Source of the DNA: CAVVAL01 sp963742725
GTDB lineage: Bacteria > Actinomycetota > Actinomycetes > Mycobacteriales > Cryptosporangiaceae
Reading direction: 5' to 3'
DNA length: 64,000 bases
Assembly (NCBI GenBank): GCA_963742725.1
Contig: CAVUMX010000001.1
Span: 2,542,001 to 2,606,000 of the forward strand
The first letter of the stretch is position 1; the number at the start of each line of letters is the position of its first letter. The notes under the pieces were generated by a model that had not been told where the DNA came from, ran no database searches, and saw only the letters and a program-made list of their open reading frames with translations. The position numbers and the translations under genes were made by a program. Positions 1-8,827 of the stretch are shown piece by piece.

Positions 1-2
1 AT

Positions 3-782
3 CTGGACGGCAGCGGCCACCTCCTCCGGGAGGTCGACGTCCGGGGGAAGACGATCACCAACCGGGCGACGTTGCTGGCGTCCAATTCGCTGCCGGGCAT
101 GATCATCCAGCAGTTCGAGTACCGGCTGGAGTGCGACGGCGAGGCCTTCTTCACCGGTGACGCCTCGTTCGGGTACTTCACCGGGCAGGCGCTGGCCGGC
201 CAGACCGGCCTCGACGCCGGCAGGACCAGCCGGCTCTGGTCGGACGACCACGCCGCCCATCTGCCGTGGATGGACCTGCACCGGGACGGCCAGGATCTCT
301 ACCACGCGCCGCCCGGCCGTCCCCACGAACGTCTCGCGCGTGGCCAGCTGGACTTCCTGGACACCGCGCTTGTCGTCCCTGAGGGCGGGACGTACGGGCA
401 GGGATATGTCGCGGCGGCGAAGGCCGTCGTGCCGGACGCGTGGTTCTTCGACTGCCACTTCTACGCCGACCCCGTCATGCCCGGCTCGCTGGGCGTCGAG
501 GCGGTGCTGGAGGCCATGCAGATCTACGCCCTGCGGATGAACCTGTGCGCAGACTTCACCTCGCCACGCATGACTCCCGCGGCCGGCAACCGCACCGTCT
601 GGAAGTACCGGGGGCAGATCACGCAGGACGTCCCCACCATGCGCCTCGAGGCGCACGTCAAGCAGATCGAGCGGGTGGACGGCGGCCTGCTCCTCCTCGC
701 GGATGCCTCGCTGTGGCGAGAGAACCTCCGCATCTACGACATCCGCGATGTAGGGCTGATGATTTCGGAGGCGGCGTCATGA
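3..782 (+). CDS. PfaC-like synthase, C-terminal FabA-type dehydratase domains (5' truncated by window)
   Basis: The reading frame is open from the first bases, so this is the last 259 residues of a larger protein. Two successive FabA-like hotdog dehydratase segments are visible. The first has the FxGDASFGYFTxxALAxQ pattern of PUFA-synthase dehydratases. The second runs WFFDCHFYADPVMPGSLGVE, where the His and the PGSLG turn are hallmark residues, followed by WKYRGQI. In PUFA synthases (PfaC/OrfC) these domains dehydrate 3-hydroxyacyl-ACP intermediates. The stop overlaps the start of the PfaD gene (ATGA), so the two are translationally coupled. Upstream KS/AT/ACP domains must lie outside the window. 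Whether the product is a true polyunsaturated fatty acid or a related polyene cannot be told from this fragment. Confidence 0.82.
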   Translation: MDGSGHLLREVDVRGKTITNRATLLASNSLPGMIIQQFEYRLECDGEAFFTGDASFGYFTGQALAGQTGLDAGRTSRLWSDDHAAHLPWMDLHRDGQDLYHAPPGRPHERLARGQLDFLDTALVVPEGGTYGQGYVAAAKAVVPDAWFFDCHFYADPVMPGSLGVEAVLEAMQIYALRMNLCADFTSPRMTPAAGNRTVWKYRGQITQDVPTMRLEAHVKQIERVDGGLLLLADASLWRENLRIYDIRDVGLMISEAAS

Positions 783-2347
783 CCGTTGTGAGCACGGCTG
801 TCGAGCCGCTCCAGAATGTCGAGAACTGGCGACGCGCATTGCTGGACCTGCGCACACCGTGTCAGGTGCTCCGGCGCGGCAGCGGCTATGAACTGTTCAG
901 CGGTCCCGCCGTGGGGCCGGCTGCCTGCGGCACCATTCCCGCGCTGGGTCCGGAGCAGCTCGGCGACGCCGGGTTTCGTGCGGACCACGGCTTGCACTAC
1001 GCGTACAAGGCCGGCGCGATGGCAGGTGGCATCGCCTCGGCGGATCTCGTCATCGCGCTGGGCAGGGCGGGCCTGCTCGGCTCGTTCGGTGCTGCGGGTC
1101 TGGTCCCGGCGAGGATCGAGGAGGCGATACGGCGGATACGGCACGAACTTCCGGCCGGCCCCTACGCGTTCAACCTCATCCACAGCCCGAGCGAGGAGGA
1201 GCTCGAACGTCGCGCGGTCCAGCTCTATCTCGACCACGGAGTGCGGACCGTCGAGGCCTCCGCATTCCTCGGCCTGACGGTGCATATCGTGCGATACCGG
1301 GCGGCAGGCCTGCGGGCCGGCGCCGGCGGCGGCGTCATCTGCGACAACCGCGTCATCGCGAAGGTCTCGCGTCCCGAGGTCGCCGAGCAGTTCATGCGGC
1401 CCGCGCCGCCGTCGCTCCTCAGCGAACTCGTGGCCGCGGGTCTGATCACGTCCGAGCAGGCCCGCCTGGCAGCGTACGTCCCGATGGCCGACGACATCAC
1501 CGTCGAGGCCGACTCAGGCGGGCACACCGACGGCCGGCCGCTGGTGAGCCTGCTGCCGTCGATCATCGCCCTGCGGGACCGGATCCAGGCCGAACTCAGG
1601 TTCGCCAAGACGATCCGTGTGGGCGCCGCGGGTGGGATCAGCACGCCGTCCTCGGTGCTCGCCGCCTTCACCATGGGAGCGGCATACGTCGTCACCGGGT
1701 CGGTCAACCAGTCGTGTGTGGAGTCGGGCACGTCGCCGCACGTGCGAGCGCTGCTCGCCGAGGCGGGGATGCCGGACGTGGCGATGGCGCCCGCCGCCGA
1801 CATGTTCGAACTCGGCGTCAACGTGCAGCTGCTCAAGCGTGGCACGTTCTTCCCGATGCGGGCACAGCGGCTCTACGACATCTACCAGCGCTACGAGGGA
1901 CTTGAGGCGATCCCGCCGGAGACCAGACGAGAGCTGGAGCAGAAGGTGTTCCGCCGGTCGCTGGATGACGTGTGGCGGGAGACGGTGGCGTACTTCGCCG
2001 AGCGGGACCCGGACCAGATCCACCGTGCCGAGGGCAACCCGAAGCGCCGGATGGCGCTCGTGTTCCGCTGGTACCTGGGGCAGTCCTCGCGGTGGGCGAC
2101 AAGCGGCTCCGACGACCGGAAGCTCGACTACCAGATCTGGTGCGGTCCGTCGATGGGCGCGTTCAACGACTGGGCGCGCGGCTCCTACCTCGAGCATCCG
2201 GAGAACCGCACGGCACCGGACGTCGCGGAGCACCTCATGACGGGCGCGGCCTACCTGGCACGCACGCAGATGCTGGGCTATCACGGCGTCAACGTTCCGC
2301 CGGAGCTTCGCGAGTACCGGCCCGCTGGGCCGATCGGGCGCACATGA
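779..2347 (+). CDS. pfaD: PfaD-family enoyl reductase (FMN, nitronate-monooxygenase-like TIM barrel)
   Basis: The protein has 522 residues from the ATG that overlaps the upstream stop. It matches the PfaD family: an N-terminal segment YELFSGPAVGPAACGTIPAL, then a nitronate-monooxygenase-like barrel with GLLGSFGAAGLVP, NLIHSPSEEELE, ADDITVEADSGGHTDGRPL and a phosphate-binding stretch GAAGGISTPSSVLAAFTMGA that should hold FMN. In PUFA and related iterative type I PKS systems PfaD reduces enoyl-ACP intermediates in trans for the synthase. Its coupling to the dehydratase-bearing gene and the P450 24 bases downstream suggests one biosynthetic operon. Length is normal for the family and no lesion is seen. 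Confidence 0.9.
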   Translation: MTVVSTAVEPLQNVENWRRALLDLRTPCQVLRRGSGYELFSGPAVGPAACGTIPALGPEQLGDAGFRADHGLHYAYKAGAMAGGIASADLVIALGRAGLLGSFGAAGLVPARIEEAIRRIRHELPAGPYAFNLIHSPSEEELERRAVQLYLDHGVRTVEASAFLGLTVHIVRYRAAGLRAGAGGGVICDNRVIAKVSRPEVAEQFMRPAPPSLLSELVAAGLITSEQARLAAYVPMADDITVEADSGGHTDGRPLVSLLPSIIALRDRIQAELRFAKTIRVGAAGGISTPSSVLAAFTMGAAYVVTGSVNQSCVESGTSPHVRALLAEAGMPDVAMAPAADMFELGVNVQLLKRGTFFPMRAQRLYDIYQRYEGLEAIPPETRRELEQKVFRRSLDDVWRETVAYFAERDPDQIHRAEGNPKRRMALVFRWYLGQSSRWATSGSDDRKLDYQIWCGPSMGAFNDWARGSYLEHPENRTAPDVAEHLMTGAAYLARTQMLGYHGVNVPPELREYRPAGPIGRT

Positions 2348-2371
2348 GCCCGCGGCCAGAGGAGCGGTGAC

Positions 2372-3691
2372 GTGCCGCCCCTTCCCCCCGCGGTGTCGGG
2401 CGGCGTCCCGCTGCTCGGGCACACGAAGGAGTTCCTCACTTCGCCCGAGACAGTCCTCTGGCGCGGCTACCAGGAACACGGCCGGATCTTCCGGCTGAAC
2501 CTGCCGGGCCGCTCAGGAGTGGTCCTGCTCGGCCCCGAACACACGAACTTCCTGTTCGCCGCCGAGCGGGACGAGCGCGTGTCCATCCGGCGTGCCTACC
2601 CGTTCTTCGTCCACATGTTCGGCGCCGACGGCTACTTCCTCGCCGATGAGGACGAGTACAAGCGGCAGCGTGACATCGTGCTGCCACGCTTCCAGGCGCG
2701 GCAACTGGAGGGCCACGTCGAGAAGATGGACGAGATCACCGCGAGATTCGTCGCCGATCTCGGCCACGAGGGCGAGATCGACCTCGTCAACACCATGGGC
2801 CCGCACGTCATGGGGGTCGCCAAGCAGTGTTTCCTCGGCAGCGACCTGTCCGGACGGCTCGACGCCGACTTCTTCACGGTGTTCCGGCAGTTCTCCGAAG
2901 GCCTCGACCCCATCGTGCCCGGCTGGTTGCCGATCCCGCGGATGGTGCGGTGCCACCGCGCGCGCGACCAGCTGCGCGCCGTGGTCGCCGACCTCCTGCG
3001 GGAACGTCAGCAGAACCCGGTCGAGCCGGCCGACTTCCTGCAGGTGCTCGCCGAGGCGACCTACACGGACGGACAGCCGGTGCCCGTTCACCGGTTGGTC
3101 AACCTGATCCTCATGCTCATCTGGGTCGGCTACGAGACGACGAACGGCCACCTCGCGTGGGCGATCGTCGACCTGCTGCAGAATCCCGCCGAACTCGCCA
3201 AGGTCGTCGCCGAACAGCGCGCGCTCCTCACTCCCGGCGAACCGCTCACGGTGAAGCACCTGCACCAGTTGCAGGGGCTCGACAGGGCCGTCCGCGAGTC
3301 CGAGCGGCTGCACCCCGTGACGCTCGTGCTCGCGCGGCGCGCGGCGGAGGCGATCGACCACGCCGGCTACCGCATTCCGAAGGGTGCCGTCGTGATGGTG
3401 CCGCCGGCGCTCAACCACCGGCTCCCGGACGTCTTCCCCGAGCCGGATCGTTTCAACCCGGACCGCTTCATCACCGATCCAAAGTCCATCCGCAACCTCG
3501 TGGGGTTCGGGGGCGGACTCCACCGGTGCCTCGGCATGCAGTTCGCCTGCCTGGAGATCAAACTGACCCTGACGAGGCTGTTGCAGCACTTCGACCTGGA
3601 ACTCGTCGACAGGTCACCGGTCACGGCCGCCGGGCAGACGACCAAGTGGCCGCAGAGCCCGTGCCGGGTTCGGTACCGCCGCAAGGTCTAG
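2372..3691 (+). CDS. cytochrome P450 monooxygenase
   Basis: The protein has 439 residues and starts at GTG 8 bases after a GGAG ribosome-binding site. P450 landmarks are in order: the I-helix with GYETTNGH near residue 253 (the AGxxT region is unusual, with a Tyr-Glu pair before the Thr-Thr), ExxR as ESERLHP near 308, and the heme loop FGGGLHRCLG with the thiolate Cys at about 386. The C-terminus looks complete. It follows pfaD in the same direction, so it probably oxidises the product of the Pfa-like synthase; substrate and redox partner are not visible. The end of the gene lies within about 13 bases of a truncated peptidase on the other strand, which marks a rearrangement. Confidence 0.93.
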   Translation: MPPLPPAVSGGVPLLGHTKEFLTSPETVLWRGYQEHGRIFRLNLPGRSGVVLLGPEHTNFLFAAERDERVSIRRAYPFFVHMFGADGYFLADEDEYKRQRDIVLPRFQARQLEGHVEKMDEITARFVADLGHEGEIDLVNTMGPHVMGVAKQCFLGSDLSGRLDADFFTVFRQFSEGLDPIVPGWLPIPRMVRCHRARDQLRAVVADLLRERQQNPVEPADFLQVLAEATYTDGQPVPVHRLVNLILMLIWVGYETTNGHLAWAIVDLLQNPAELAKVVAEQRALLTPGEPLTVKHLHQLQGLDRAVRESERLHPVTLVLARRAAEAIDHAGYRIPKGAVVMVPPALNHRLPDVFPEPDRFNPDRFITDPKSIRNLVGFGGGLHRCLGMQFACLEIKLTLTRLLQHFDLELVDRSPVTAAGQTTKWPQSPCRVRYRRKV

Positions 3692-3699
3692 CGCAGCCA

Positions 3700-4234
3700 G
3701 GGCCGGCGGCTCTGATCGGTGCACCTGAGGGCGCGGCGATGTCGATTCCGGCGTGGAGCTGAGGCCGCTGGTAGACGGGGTCGTGGCGCATGCCGAACCG
3801 GCTCACGACAGCGCCCTTGACCGGCATCAGCAGGGTGCGGTCCCGGCGCGGGGGCACCGGCCTCTGGTGCGCCCGGATCGCGCGACGCGGAGCGACCTGG
3901 CGAGCCCTCGGCTTGGACGTGACGCGCTGGCGCGGCACCGGGCGGGACCGCACCGCACCGGCCTCGACCGCGCGGGGCCCGCTGCTGGGGCGGGTGGCGC
4001 GAGAGCGGCCTGAGGCGGCATCGAGAGCTCGGGCGGGACAGCCGACATGCCGCTGACCTGGCGGCGAACCGCGCCTGAGTGCTCGGCCGGTCGATCGTCG
4101 GGTCGTCGTGCCGCGACGAACGCCGTGATCGCTCCGAGAATGACGCACATCACGATAAGAACTGTCGCGCCACGCCGGCCGGCGATGTACCGGAACAACG
4201 GCATAGCCGTGCTGCTGATTCTGTAGCGGGACAT
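3700..4234 (-). pseudogene. M23 (LytM/lysostaphin-type) peptidase remnant, frameshifted and 3'-truncated
   Basis: A start ATG at 4234 with a GAGGA site opens a frame with a transmembrane anchor (ATVLIVMCVILGAITAFVAA, residues about 24-43) and a proline-rich linker, typical of membrane-anchored M23 peptidases. The peptidase domain itself is in a different frame: it reads LLMPVKGAVVSRFGMRHDP then HAGIDIAAPSGAPIRAAG, carrying the first Zn ligands of the HxxxD motif. The frame change falls around 4000. Homology stops abruptly near 3704, just after the P450 stop on the other strand, so the second half of the domain with the HxH ligand is gone. This is a dead gene and a relic of the locus before the P450/Pfa genes arrived or were rearranged. 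The 230 bases from 4235 to 4464 hold no other feature I can support. Confidence 0.75.
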
Positions 4235-4464
4235 CCGTTCCTCGTCTCATTCAGCGGGCCTGTGGAACTCCTGACCCGACCACGGCGACCGGAAAACGAC
4301 CGTTCAGCGCATCCGCGGCAATAGGTCTGCGGTCCGATACCACCAGGCCCCAGGGCCCAGGTTCCCGCTCACTTCGACGGCTCGTGAACATCACCGTCGC
4401 GGTACGCGTGTCTGCAATGACTGATGCGGTAGCGACCGCCAGATCGAGAGCCATGGAGGATCAT

Positions 4465-5781
4465 TTGAGCTCGGACACCCGGCTGGCTGACACGGACATC
4501 TATCCGGCCCTCGCAAGCGTGAGGAAACCGTCGGGTGAGCTGATTCACGCCCTCGTGGAGAAGTATCCGGGCGGCATATCATTCGCGCCGGAATACGGCG
4601 CGAACATCGGTGCTGCGATTGGTGCCATCCGGCGGCACCTCCAGCTCTTTCGTGACCAGATCCGCCGCGAGCCGGCCCATCGGGACGATGGTCTGCACAG
4701 CGCGATCACGTCGCCGGATGCGGTGCGGCTCACCCGAGAATTGGTGGGCCGGTTCCTGGCCGTGGACGAACACATCGATATCGATGCTGCGGCGATTCTG
4801 CTCACGTCCGATCGGCAGGAAGCGCTGTACCTGACACTTCGGGCGCTCCGGACCAGCAGCAGTGACGTGGTGATCGCGTCCTCGCCGACACCGCGTGGAC
4901 TGATCAGCGCGGCGCGACTGGCCGATATCGACGTCGTCCCGGTGCGGACCGGCGACGACGGCATCGACCGTCTGGACCTTGTCTCGGTGATCCATGCACT
5001 CACGGCCGCAGGTCTGCGGCCACGGGCCTGTTACGTCACTCCCGACTACCTGGCGCACGCACACACGATCATGGACGACGATGCTCGGCGCGATCTCCTG
5101 GAGATCGCCGCTCGCTACGACATCCTTCTTATCGAGGACAATCCCCACGATCTGCGGCGTACGGAGGAAACGCATCCAAGGACGCTGAAGGCGCTGGACA
5201 CACGAAAGCGCGTCGTGCACATCGGCTCAGTGGCTGAACCCGAACTCGGCTCGCCGATGCTCGGGTTCGTGGTCGCCGATCAGGTGATTCACCAGCCGAC
5301 CGGCGGTGACATCCTGCTTGCCGCAAAGTTGGCCCAGATCAAATCCATGCTCACGCTCCACACCACTCCTGTGGCGCAGGCGGTTGCCGGGGGACTGCTG
5401 ATCGAGCAGGACTGTAGCCTCGCTCGATCGCAGGCGCAGATCCTGACACGTGAACACACCTTGCGCGCCCATGTGACCAATGAGGTCGTCGCGCGCTTGG
5501 GCGACACAACGGGCATCGACTGGCATGTTCCCGTCGGCGGAAACTTCCTTGTGCTCACGGTGCCGTTCGACGTGGACGAAGCCCTGCTTGAACTCTCTGC
5601 CCGAGACTATTGGGTCAGCTGGCTGCCGATGACCTACTTCTACCGGGGTGGGAACGCTCAGAACCAGTTACACCTCTCGTTCGGAAATCTCTCGCCGGAT
5701 GCAGTGAGCACCGGGCTCGAACGACTCGCCGCGATGATCACCGCACGGTCCGCCGCGGGCGCCACCTCTCACAAGGCATGA
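4465..5781 (+). CDS. class I/II aminotransferase-fold protein with degenerate PLP site
   Basis: I chose TTG 4465 because GGAGG lies 6 bases upstream; in-frame alternatives are ATG 4453 and GTG 4384. The 438-residue product aligns by eye with MocR/AAT-type fold-I aminotransferases without a DNA-binding domain. Every cofactor motif is altered. The usual S-x-S-K becomes GSVAEPELGSP, with Glu at about residue 258 in place of the PLP lysine. The NPTG-like segment reads PDYLAHAHT, the EDDPY-like motif reads EDNPHD, and the carboxylate-binding LRL near the C-terminus reads LHL (His about 403). Length is normal and no stop interrupts it, so it appears conserved for another role rather than decayed. 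Its base composition looks visibly less GC-rich than its neighbours. The FAD enzyme follows after 32 bases. Confidence 0.8.
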   Translation: MSSDTRLADTDIYPALASVRKPSGELIHALVEKYPGGISFAPEYGANIGAAIGAIRRHLQLFRDQIRREPAHRDDGLHSAITSPDAVRLTRELVGRFLAVDEHIDIDAAAILLTSDRQEALYLTLRALRTSSSDVVIASSPTPRGLISAARLADIDVVPVRTGDDGIDRLDLVSVIHALTAAGLRPRACYVTPDYLAHAHTIMDDDARRDLLEIAARYDILLIEDNPHDLRRTEETHPRTLKALDTRKRVVHIGSVAEPELGSPMLGFVVADQVIHQPTGGDILLAAKLAQIKSMLTLHTTPVAQAVAGGLLIEQDCSLARSQAQILTREHTLRAHVTNEVVARLGDTTGIDWHVPVGGNFLVLTVPFDVDEALLELSARDYWVSWLPMTYFYRGGNAQNQLHLSFGNLSPDAVSTGLERLAAMITARSAAGATSHKA

Positions 5782-5813
5782 CCGCATCGTCCAGAGGACC
5801 CGAGGAGGTTGGG

Positions 5814-7181
5814 ATGGAGAAGACAACGCGTGACCGGGCCGTGGTGCTCGGCGGGAGCATGGCTGGGCTCCTGGCTGCCCGCGTGCTCGCCGAGACCTAC
5901 GCCGAGGTGGTGGTCGTCGAGCGCGACGAGCTTCCCGATACCGCAGAGCACCGTCGCGGCGTGCCGCAGTCGCGGCACATCCACGGGCTGCTCGCCAGGG
6001 GCCAGCAGGCACTGGAGGAGCTCTTCGACGGCCTCACCGCCGAACTGGTCGAGCTCGGGGCAGCGGTGGGCGACGTACTCCAGGACGCCCAGGTCTGCTT
6101 CGGCGGACACCGGCTGCAAACGGGCCGATCGGGCCTGCTGGCGCTGCAGGTGAGCCGGCCGCTGCTCGAGACGGTCCTCCGCGCGCGGGTGCGCAGGCTG
6201 CCGTCCGTGGCGTTCATGGACCGGTGCGACGTCGCCGGGCTCACCACCACGCCCGACGGCCGCCGTGTCACCGGCGCGCGGGTGGTCCGCAGGCTCGACG
6301 GCAGCGCGGAGCAGATCGTGACCGCGGACCTGGTCGTGGACGCGACCGGCCGCGGTTCACGCACTCCGGCCTGGCTGGAGATGCTCGGATACCCGCGCCC
6401 GCCGGTGGAGCAGGTCCGGATCGGTATCGGGTACTCCAGCCGGACCTACCGCCGCGCCCCCGGACTGCTCGACGGCAGCATGGGCATCCTCAATGCGGCG
6501 ACGCCCGATCATCCCCGCGGCGGCGCTCTCGCGGCGATAGAGGACGGCCGCTTCCTGGTGACCCTCTACGGAATCCTCGGCGACCACCCGCCCACCGACC
6601 CCGCGGGCTTCACCGAGTTCGCCGCGACCCTGCAGTTCCCGGACATCAGCGACGCTCTGCGCGACGCGGAGCCGCTCGACGAACCCGTTCAGTTCCGGCA
6701 CCCTGCCAGCGTGCGGCACCGCTACGAGCGGCTCACGACGTTTCCCGAAGGCCTTCTGGTGATGGGCGACGCGATGTGCATGTTCAACCCGATCTACGGC
6801 CAGGGCATGAGCGTCGTAGCCCTGCAGGCGCTGGCGCTGCGTGCCCACCTCCGGAAGCACGGCAGGCCGCAACCGATCAGGTTCTTTCGCCGGCTCGGTC
6901 GGATTCTCGACGTCCCGTGGAGCATGGCCACCGGCGGTGACCTGGCCTTCCCGCAGGTCGAGGGCCGGCGCACCGTGCAGATGCGGCTCCTGAACGGATA
7001 CCTGGCCCGGCTGTTCGCCGGCGCGGCACACGATCCGCACCTCGGACGGGCCTTCCTCAGGATCGCCGGACTGGTCGACCCGCCCCAGGCCTTGCTGGCA
7101 CCTCGAGTGTCTGCTCGCGTACTACGAGCGGGCGTAGGACGAGGCCCTCATGCGGCCCGGGTGAAGCTGAGGCGTGCGTGA
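5814..7181 (+). CDS. FAD-dependent monooxygenase/oxidoreductase (PHBH/geranylgeranyl-reductase fold)
   Basis: The start is ATG 5814 behind GAGGAGG. The 455-residue protein begins with a Rossmann FAD site, VVLGGSMAGLLAARVL, ending in an acidic VVVVERDE. It has VVDATGRGSR in the middle and the second FAD motif GDAMCMFNPIYGQGMS near residue 325, which is standard for flavoprotein hydroxylases of the UbiH/PHBH class. No membrane segments are seen. It follows the degenerate aminotransferase-fold gene closely and is last in the putative biosynthetic operon, before a terminator hairpin and tRNA-Pro. A tailoring oxidation of the Pfa-like product is plausible, but the substrate is unknown. Confidence 0.85.
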   Translation: MEKTTRDRAVVLGGSMAGLLAARVLAETYAEVVVVERDELPDTAEHRRGVPQSRHIHGLLARGQQALEELFDGLTAELVELGAAVGDVLQDAQVCFGGHRLQTGRSGLLALQVSRPLLETVLRARVRRLPSVAFMDRCDVAGLTTTPDGRRVTGARVVRRLDGSAEQIVTADLVVDATGRGSRTPAWLEMLGYPRPPVEQVRIGIGYSSRTYRRAPGLLDGSMGILNAATPDHPRGGALAAIEDGRFLVTLYGILGDHPPTDPAGFTEFAATLQFPDISDALRDAEPLDEPVQFRHPASVRHRYERLTTFPEGLLVMGDAMCMFNPIYGQGMSVVALQALALRAHLRKHGRPQPIRFFRRLGRILDVPWSMATGGDLAFPQVEGRRTVQMRLLNGYLARLFAGAAHDPHLGRAFLRIAGLVDPPQALLAPRVSARVLRAGVGRGPHAARVKLRRA

Positions 7182-7215
7182 ATGCGGGTACCGCCAGGTC
7201 GGGCCCTGAGACGGA

Positions 7216-7252
7216 TCAGGGCCGGATTTCCTCTGAAGGAAACCGGCCCTGA
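7216..7252. terminator. intrinsic-type hairpin between FAD gene and tRNA-Pro
   Basis: A long inverted repeat (arms 7216-7232 and 7237-7252, core CAGGGCCGG / CCGGCCCTG extended by TTTCC/GGAAA) has one bulged A and a 4-base loop. It lies just after the FAD gene on the plus strand and just past the tRNA 3' end on the minus strand, so it could end transcription both ways. No U-tract follows, as is usual in actinomycetes. Confidence 0.7.
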
Positions 7253-7265
7253 GCTGCACTTTTGC

Positions 7266-7342
<77 letters not shown>

Positions 7343-7358
7343 ATGGTGCCGCGTCAGT

Positions 7359-8294
7359 CTAGCTGACGACGGCGGCCTTTCGCGCACGGGTATCCCGCGA
7401 CGCCGTCTCGGGCTTCGGGACGAGGGTCAGCAGGCTCGCCTCCGGCGGGCACGCGAACCGGAACGGGGCGTACGGGGACGTGCCCATACCTGCGGAAACG
7501 TGGAGCCACGTGCTGCCGGAGTACCGGTGGACGCCCTTGACGCGTTCCCGGTCGATGCCGCAGTTGGTGACGAGGGCGCCGTAGTACGGGACGCAGACCT
7601 GACCGCCGTGGGTGTGCCCGCACAGCAGCAGGTCGTACCCGTCGGCGGCGAACTGGTCGAGGACGCGCGGTTCGGGCGCGTGCACGAGGCCGAGGTGCAG
7701 GTCGGCGGCCGGATCCACGGGCCCGGCGACCGCGGTGTAGTCGTCCAGCTTGAGATGTGGGTCGTCCAGCCCGCTCAGCTCGATGCTGCGGCCCCCGGCG
7801 ACAACCGTGGTGCGGCGGTTGGTCAGGTCCTCCCAGCCGGACGCTGCGAGGACGTCACGCAGGTCCTGCCAGGGCAGTTCCTCCCCGATCTGGCGCTTGT
7901 GCTTCGCGTCGAAGTACACGAACGGGTTCTTCGGGACGGGTCCGTAGTAGTCGTTGCTGCCGAACACCATCGCGCCGGGGCGGTCGAGGAGCGGCTGTAG
8001 GGCGTGGACGACGGCCGGGACGGCGTCCGGGCTGGACAGGTTGTCGCCGGTGAGCGCGACGAAGTCCGGGTCGAGGGCGGCGAGCCCCCGTACCCACTCC
8101 TGCTTGCTCCGCTGCCCGGGGAGCATGTGCAGGTCGGAGATGTGCAGGATCCGAAGTGGTTCCGCGTCGGGCGCGAGGACGGGCACGTCGAAGCGCCGCA
8201 ACGTCCACCGGGTGCGTTCCACCGCGACGCCATAGGCGAAGCAGGCGGCGCCTACGGCAGCGACGGTCAACGGCAATCGGGTACGCCATCTCAT
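7359..8294 (-). CDS. membrane-anchored metallophosphoesterase
   Basis: The 311-residue protein has an N-terminal hydrophobic anchor (about residues 8-24) and a calcineurin-like phosphoesterase core: ISDLHMLPG, FVALTGDN, FGSNDYYGP, LVHAPE and CGHTHGGQ, supplying the Asp, His and Asn ligands of the dinuclear metal centre (the third motif has SND in place of GNH). This is the YkuE/Rv3683-like family; the physiological substrate is unknown. It begins the conserved actinobacterial block and is divergent from the yqeY-like gene with only 25 bases between the two start codons. Confidence 0.9.
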   Translation of the reverse strand: MRWRTRLPLTVAAVGAACFAYGVAVERTRWTLRRFDVPVLAPDAEPLRILHISDLHMLPGQRSKQEWVRGLAALDPDFVALTGDNLSSPDAVPAVVHALQPLLDRPGAMVFGSNDYYGPVPKNPFVYFDAKHKRQIGEELPWQDLRDVLAASGWEDLTNRRTTVVAGGRSIELSGLDDPHLKLDDYTAVAGPVDPAADLHLGLVHAPEPRVLDQFAADGYDLLLCGHTHGGQVCVPYYGALVTNCGIDRERVKGVHRYSGSTWLHVSAGMGTSPYAPFRFACPPEASLLTLVPKPETASRDTRARKAAVVS

Positions 8295-8319
8295 GCCGTA
8301 CAGAGTAGTTTCGATCGTC

Positions 8320-8778
8320 ATGAGCACTCTCAAGGACCGGCTGAACGCCGATCTCACCACCGCGATGAAAGCTCGCGACGAGCTTGTGACCGCCACGCTC
8401 CGGATGGCGCTGACTGCCGTCCGTACCGAGGAAGTGGCAGGCAAGGTGGCCCGCGACCTGACCGACCAGGAAGTTCTCGCCGTGCTCACGCGTGAGGCCA
8501 AGAAGCGCCGCGAGGCGGCCGAGGCGTTCTCGGCCGGCGGCCGGACGGAACTCGCGGAGCGGGAGCGCGCCGAGGGCGTCGTGCTGGACAAGTACCTGCC
8601 GGCTCAGCTCAGCGACGACGACCTCGCCGACCTGGTCCGCAAGGGGCTGGCGGAGGCCGGGGTCACGGACGTCAAGCAGCTCGGCAAGGCGATGAAGGTG
8701 GTCCAGGCGGAGGTCGCCGGCCGGGCCGAAGGCGGACGGGTCGCGGCAGAGGTGAAGCGTCAGCTGACCGCCGGCTAG
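8320..8778 (+). CDS. GatB/YqeY domain-containing protein
   Basis: The 152-residue protein is a stand-alone YqeY protein: N-terminal helical part MSTLKDRLNADLTTAMKARD, then a C-terminal domain (LSDDDLADLVRKGLAEAG ... MKVVQAEVAGRAEGGRV) like the tail of GatB that contacts tRNA. The exact role of free YqeY proteins is unsettled; tRNA-dependent amidation is inferred from the domain only. The ATG has no clear Shine-Dalgarno sequence and may be leaderless. A strong terminator follows 12 bases after the stop. Confidence 0.9.
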   Translation: MSTLKDRLNADLTTAMKARDELVTATLRMALTAVRTEEVAGKVARDLTDQEVLAVLTREAKKRREAAEAFSAGGRTELAERERAEGVVLDKYLPAQLSDDDLADLVRKGLAEAGVTDVKQLGKAMKVVQAEVAGRAEGGRVAAEVKRQLTAG

Positions 8779-8790
8779 CACAGCGCGAAT

Positions 8791-8823
8791 CGGCCCCGAC
8801 CTCCGGCGAGGTCGGGGCCGTTT
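8791..8823. terminator. rho-independent terminator between yqeY and ponA2
   Basis: A perfect 13-base-pair stem (CGGCCCCGACCTC with GAGGTCGGGGCCG) has a CGGC loop followed by TTT on the plus strand. It separates two convergent genes and can serve both. Confidence 0.9.
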
Positions 8824-8827
8824 CCTG

